Below the pieces are notes generated by a model, which saw nothing but the letters and a program-made list of their open reading frames with translations, was not told the origin of the DNA and did no database searches. A stretch of DNA of 64,000 nt from Cephalotus follicularis (lineage: Eukaryota; Streptophyta; Magnoliopsida; Oxalidales; Cephalotaceae). The DNA is taken from positions 62,001 to 126,000 of the forward strand of contig BDDD01002298.1 of NCBI GenBank assembly GCA_001972305.1, written 5' to 3'. A program made the translations under genes and the position numbers. Shown piece by piece: positions 59,206 through 64,000 of the stretch. The number at the start of each line of letters is the position of its first letter. Positions within the stretch are counted from its first letter, which is position 1.

Positions 59206-59603
59206 CAACGAACACACTTCGTTTAGACCTAGCATGTCTACTCATACGTCTTGCCACCATTGTCGTACTTCGTATAGACCTAGCATGTCTACTCATACGT
59301 CTTGTCATCACTGTCGCACTCCGTATCGACCTAGCTACCGCTGATTATCAAGGTATGATCGTTCAATTAAATGGAATTGTTCAATACAATCTACGGTGAG
59401 TTTCTATACCCTAAAACCGCTTTTTAATTATATCTTTTCCTAGATTTTATTCATTAATTTGATAGTTTATCTTGAAATTGGTATACTTCGCCTAGGTTGG
59501 ATAGATTATAAATAGTTTACGTTTCCCTGCGTTCGACTCGTTACTGCATGATCCGTGCAGTTGCGGCTATAAATTTTAAAACATTCTTTTTAACAGTGAA
59601 CAG
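59206..59603 (+). mobile_element. Athila element 2 LTR tail
   Basis: Starting at CGAACACACTTCG within the first 51-base repeat unit, it holds the repeat (59209-59340), ATCAAGGTATGATCG, GCGTTCGACTCGTTACTGC and the end GTGAACA at 59603. Together with 54471-55225 it makes up one LTR less about 150 bases. Confidence 0.85.
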
Positions 59604-60700
59604 TTATTCGAGGGGTTAGAGAAAATTTAATGATGCTAATAAGGTATATTCTAGAAGAGATACCAGATAACACTACATCTAGCGACGAAGATTAGAGTAG
59701 TAATGAAGAAGCTTTATGTAAGAAATGTATAGTGAATGTAAGATATGTGCAAAGAAGTGTAAATGTTAGTTTCCTTGTAAGGTATTGAGTATTAGAATTT
59801 AATTGTTTTGTTTAACAAATGAGTAGAATTGTCTAAGGCTAAGAACTAACTCGTAAGTATTAACTAGATGGCTGACTTAAGATGAGGTCGCGGTCAAAGA
59901 AGGAATGTACCAGTGAACGAAGAAAATTACTCTCTAATTGCAGTATTAAGTCAGTTAGCCCAAGCTATCGAAAATAAAAACGGTAATAACCATCAAATGC
60001 CTTTGGTGACGGGGCCAACTTTAGAACAGTTTTTGATACAAAACCCGAAGACCTTTTTGGGAGTAGTTGATCCTATTGAAGCATAAGTCTGGATTCAAGG
60101 AATTGAAAAGATCTTTAGAGCCTTGAATTGCACGGATCGTTAGAAAGTGGAGTTCTCGATCTATAAGTTGGAAGGAGAAGCGGATCAGTGGTGGAATATG
60201 GTAGAGAGAACGAAGACAAGTCGGGAGTTGGAGGTGATGACGTAGGAGACGTTTAAGGAAATAATTATGGATAAATATTTCCCTCAAACAATAAAAGAAA
60301 AGATGGAGGAAGATTTCCTTAGGTTGGAACAAGGTGCGTCCGAATCGGTAGAGTAGTACGAGGCAAATTTGCAAGACTGTCTCGATACACTACACACATG
60401 GTGTCGACAGAGCAGAGAAGAGCAAATAGGTTTTGTCATGGTTTAAAACCCAGTATCCGAAGGTTATTAATAGCGCAGTATCTGCGAACCTATGAACCTG
60501 TGTTGAAGGGTGCGCTGAGAATTGAAATCGATAACCAGAAGTACCAGCAAAAGGGGATGGACCAAGGACAAGGAAAGAGGAAGGTAGGAAATTTTTCTAG
60601 CAATAGCAGTAAGAAAGGAAATTTTTATGGAGGAAGGGACCCTAAACCTTGTCCACAATGTGGAAAGATACATCATGGGACATGTTTGCTAGGGACGAGA

Positions 60701-61559
60701 TGTAACGACCCGAATTCCCTTTGTACTGTTCATGCATACATTGCACTGTATTGTACTGTACGGAATTGTATTGAAACTTATTGATTTGAGGTATTCCTAT
60801 ACCTATTGGTTATTGTATTGATCAAATGCATGTTTAGTCTAGTTTTGGGCTGAGTTTCGAAGAATTAACCGAATTGACTATATAAGTCAATTCTTACTCT
60901 CATTCTCTCATATTCTCATGTTTCTCCCTCTCTCTATCCTTCTCCCTCTACCTCTCTAGTTGCGCAGCCTCCATCTTCCTCCCTATCAGCCCCGGATTAC
61001 ATCTCCATCATCAAGTATAGCACTTGCAAGTTGCAACTTGCCGATTGAACAAGAAAGTAGAGGGTTCTTGGGTGTTTTCAGCTGATTGATTGATTGGAAG
61101 CTGAACTTTTGATGCTTCGGTAATATGTAGGACTTCCATACTTGAATTGCCTATTGCTTAATTGCATGATTGATTGAATTGAATGATTGAGTGATTATAT
61201 TTTATAGAATTAGGGTTTTTATTGATTTCCTTGATCTAACTGATCTAGAAGGATTTAAACTGAAATTGGAAGGTTGTAACAAGTTTTACTAGCCTTAAAT
61301 GATTGATTTTAATCCTTAGTTTTCAAAGAATGGCTTTAAATTGGATTTTGACTTGAGATTGGCCACTTTTTCTGCACAAAAATCGACCCTGCCCAGCAAA
61401 GACATCGACCCCAGCCCATGGACGTCGATGTCTTTCGCTTTAGAATGTTGTATCCTTGATTTCGCAGAAAAGACATCGACGTCTTTGCCTTGAGATGTCT
61501 TCTCCTCAGGAAAGACATCGATGCTGAACATCGATGCGCATTCCTAGGCTACTTTTGTT
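60701..61559 (+). mobile_element. Other gypsy-type LTR, partial
   Basis: It begins TGTAACGACCCGAATTCC inside Tekay 2 gag. A TATA-like CTATATAAGT at 60878-60887 is followed by a TC-rich leader. A GTCGA cluster with AAGACATCGACGTCTTT wording lies at 61385-61540. There is no sequence partner in the window, so family and 3' end are unknown; it abuts a Tekay 2 LTR piece at 61560. Confidence 0.6.
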
Positions 61560-61769
61560 GACCTTAGAACAAGTGAGTTTTGCTGATTTCATTCAGGGAA
61601 AGAGAAGGAGATCAATCTTAAGGTAAGGAAAACTTGTTCCTTCATTCTAAAGTGTTAAACAACTTCCCCTGAATTTTTCTACTATTACGCAGCAACTTGT
61701 TTTAATCAGACCTTTCTAGTTTCTTAATGAAATTTCAAATGGTAAATTGATATCGAAACTTGAAGATGT
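61560..61769 (+). mobile_element. Tekay 2-type LTR fragment
   Basis: Nearly identical to 52967-53170: GACCTTAGAACAAGTGAG, AGAGAAGGAGATCAATCTTA and GTGTTAAACAACTTCCCC. It is cut at 61769 by the family D LTR. Confidence 0.85.
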
Positions 61770-63690
61770 TGTAATATCCCATTTTCTATGTTGACATGTT
61801 TATGTGTTTATTGTTTGGGATCCTGTTCTTTTCGACTTATGCTGTGGTTTGTGAATCTCTTTGGTTTTTGGTTTGAATTTCTTTTATTGATTGATTTCTG
61901 GGCACAAAGCGCCGACGCTCTCTTTAGAACCGCCGACGCTTTGGCTGCTGTGTGGCACGTCGACGCCTAAACGTGTGATTTCGACGCGTTTTGTATTTAT
62001 GTGCTTAACCGTCGACGCTTTAAGTAAACAGTCGACGCTTTGTTCGGCTTTCCATATCAGTTTGGTCGGTGACAGTATTTTTGGAAGGTTGATTTCTTTC
62101 CTTTTTCTAGCAATCCGATTTCCTTAAGTGTTAGACGCGTTTTGGTTAGTATGGTAATGTCCTAATATACTAATCTTGTCAATTAAAATTCGGATTTTGC
62201 ATTTAATCAGACAAAAATCGTTTTTAAAAGCATCAAACTTTTCTGCACCTTTTACAAACGAACAGCAGCTTTGAACTCGATTTTCCACCTTGATTTCGAC
62301 GTTTTCTGGAGGTAATTTCTAAACGAAACTTGTAGCTAGTATTATGTAGTTTCAATATCATCCATTATTTTGTATTAAAACCAACTATAACATGATTTTG
62401 AGCATGATTTAGGAGGTCTATTGAAACTAAATTTCTGCTGTGTTCATTCATGGGTTTTATGCATAATTTGTTATATTGATGATTAAAACAAGAAATCATG
62501 TCATTGGCGTATGTATGTATATATATATTACTGTTTTTACAGATTATATACATGAAAAATCGGACTTTAGTTCATGATTATGTAAACTAATTTTAAAAAA
62601 ACCATATTTTGACATGAACACTATGCTAAACTTGTTATTTTCATGATTTTGTGTTTGTAATCACTATACTGATAAATACAAACTCATATGAGATGTTTTT
62701 AAAGTTTGGTTATTGCTTTTATAACTTCTGAATATGAAAAATCGGATTATTCTTGAGTTTGAAACTAGTTTTCTGCATTTGGTATTCTGTGACTGACGCA
62801 AACCGCCGACGCTTAGTATCTGAGCGCCGACGCTTTGTGTTGTTTTATGCCTTAGTCTGTCGACTCTTGGCTCGATGCTTTGACCCTTTGTGCTATTAAA
62901 CCGTCGACGCCTAAGAACAAACGGTCGATGCTTTATGACAGTTTTGATGTTTTGATTTCTTTTATGATATGTGATGTTTGGACTCGTATGTTTAGGTCTT
63001 CATATCGTTCCTGGTGAAGTTTAGGACACTCTAGGATATTTTTGTCTGGTATTCGTATTTGTTTAGATTGTTCAGTCAGCTAAGGTACGGATTTTCTGCT
63101 CTTTGGCTTATTCCTTTGGTTTTACTGAAATGAGTTAAAATATGTTTTTGTACGGATTCTTCGTTCTTTGATACTCCTTCGATTAAACTTTCATTAATTG
63201 ATTATTTTGTGCGTTTCATCGAATGAATTTATGTTCCTGGTTCTATTAGCAATAAAACTCGTGTTTTGATACGGATATTTTACGTTTGATAATAAGTTTA
63301 TTGAAATGAATTTTAACATTGTTACATCGGATATGGGTTTTGATATGCGTGTTACTCACTATCAAAAATATTAACATGGCTTCACTTACGGAGTATGTTA
63401 ACTTCAGATACAGTTCAGATTTTGTTTTCAGATAAGATCAGAAATCGATTAGAAATGATTTAAAATTGTTTTAGATTAAACCAATATTTTAGCATAATAA
63501 CATACAGAGAAAAACCCAACCTATGAGGTATCATAGGCATGTTCTTTGGCACGGAGGACATGACACCTACCGTGGCGGTGTTATTGGTCTACGGCGTCTC
63601 TTTTAAATATGTATCCTGAGGGTAGGATATGGATCCTTTTGAGGCGTATGAGTATACTCTAGTTATGTCAGAATTCAGAAATTCAGTATT
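61770..63690 (+). mobile_element. Gypsy family D LTR (copy D2)
   Basis: It begins TGTAATATCCC. Two GTCGAC-type clusters lie at 61905-62040 and 62800-62940. Then come CTAAGGTACGGATTTTCTGC (63080) and the shared block AACCTATGAGG..., ACCTACCGTGGCGGTGT, GGTCTACGGCGTCTC (63510-63600), which matches D1. The 3' end is not certain: no primer site follows, and integrase sequence starts near 63700. Confidence 0.65.
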
Positions 63691-63706
63691 GGGATTGTTT
63701 GTGTAG

Positions 63707-64000
63707 TGCCGAGAGAACTTTTCTGTAGACCGGTTGGCGGAAGTTTTTCAGCAAGAGATTGTGAGACTACATGGGACTCCTGTATCCATTGTTTCGGATA
63801 GGGATCCTCGTTTCACATCAAGATTTTGGAAGGGATTTAAGAAATCTTGCGGAACACGGCTCAATTTTAGTACAGCTTTTCACCCACAGACAGATGGACA
63901 GTCGGAGAGGACCATCCAGACTTTGGAGGATATGCCAAGGTCTTGTGCATTAGAGTGGGCAGGAAACTGGGATGATTATTTGAGCTTGGTGGAGTTCGCA
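63707..64000 (+). pseudogene. Gypsy integrase fragment at the right edge (partial)
   Basis: The frame is open to the window end (98 codons) after a TAG at 63704-63706. It reads CRENFSVDRLAEVFQQEIVR, then the second catalytic Asp in IVSDRDPRF, FWKGFKKSCGTRLNFSTAFH, and the Glu in PQTDGQSERTIQTLED, ending WAGNWDDYLSLVEFA. This is a chromovirus/Reina-Tekay style integrase core, close to 37665 onward in Tekay 1. The zinc finger and first Asp are missing because the LTR is joined straight to this point. It continues beyond the window, so intactness downstream is unknown. Confidence 0.85.

Larger units (their letters stand above)
54471..59603 (+). mobile_element. Athila-type element 2, internally rearranged
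   Basis: Order: LTR head (54471-55225), gag linker, protease, RT, RNase H, integrase core, then LTR tail (59206-59603). Missing are the LTR tail, primer site, leader and early gag at the left, and the integrase end, 3' region and LTR head at the right. The outer five bases are TTTCT and GTTAT, so there is no target duplication; about 120 bases of the Tekay 2 target are also lost. It is a close relative of element 1 but its LTR head contains a GTCGAC-type cluster that element 1 lacks. Confidence 0.88.
54230..60700 (+). pseudogene. Tekay element 2 leader and gag, split by Athila element 2
   Basis: The leader at 54230-54470 parallels 34200-34390 of Tekay 1 and resumes at 59604 (CGAGGGGTTAGAGAAAAT, compare 34519). 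About 120 bases of the leader are absent at the insertion point. Gag opens at ATG 59872 (MADLR) and reads NPKTFLGVVDPIEA, WIQGIEKIFRALNCTD, IYKLEGEADQWWNMVERT, then RFCHGLKPSIRRLL and a partial zinc knuckle CPQCGKIHHGTC. Stops are numerous, at least six, and a frameshift lies near 60360. Another LTR starts inside it at 60701, so protease and pol are not present here. Confidence 0.8.

Overview
This window reads as plant nuclear DNA made almost wholly of nested, decayed LTR retrotransposons. I found no cellular gene, tRNA or rRNA. The plant assignment rests on lineage signatures: Athila-type gypsy elements with a tRNA-Asp primer site, Tekay/Del-type chromoviruses with an initiator-Met primer site and a C-terminal chromodomain, Ty1-copia gag/pol remnants, and a SIRE-like copia with a plant env-like ORF. 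The sequence is AT-rich; a eudicot is plausible, but the species cannot be named from sequence alone.

Layout. 1-760: probable antisense LTR debris with four GTCGAC palindromes. 762-17425: Athila-type element 1 (5' LTR lacking its head, gag, protease, RT-RNase H, integrase, complete 3' LTR). Its gag is split by a compound insertion at about 3640-10227, made of an LTR-like piece of gypsy family D (3644-5669) and an antisense SIRE-like copia that has gag and an env-like ORF but no pol (5671-10227). 17426-18957: unassigned, with a 0.5-kb minisatellite. 18958-49376: a tangle of one long-LTR copia family in alternating orientation. It contains a solo chromovirus LTR with target duplication ACTAT (25774-28410) and a complete-structure Tekay element with target duplication TATGA (32148-40559). 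49377-52434: antisense Athila-type remnant. 52435-60700: Tekay element 2, split by Athila-type element 2 (54471-59603). 60701-61769: chimeric LTR pieces. 61770-64000: family D LTR joined directly to a gypsy integrase that runs off the right edge.

How the parts relate. Every element is an old parasite. All coding regions carry stops or frameshifts except the short terminal integrase piece. Insertion order can be read from who interrupts whom: the copia LTRs are older than the Tekay element and the solo LTR inside them, Tekay 2 is older than Athila 2, and Athila 1 is older than its D/SIRE insertion.

The strongest unexplained signal is recurrent: clusters of short palindromes centred on GTCGAC, several per cluster, in LTRs or upstream regions of otherwise unrelated families. 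The bases around the core differ by cluster (CA..TG, AAGC..GCTT, AAGAC..GTCTT, GGC..GCC). In at least two families one copy has the cluster and a related copy has none or a different flank class.
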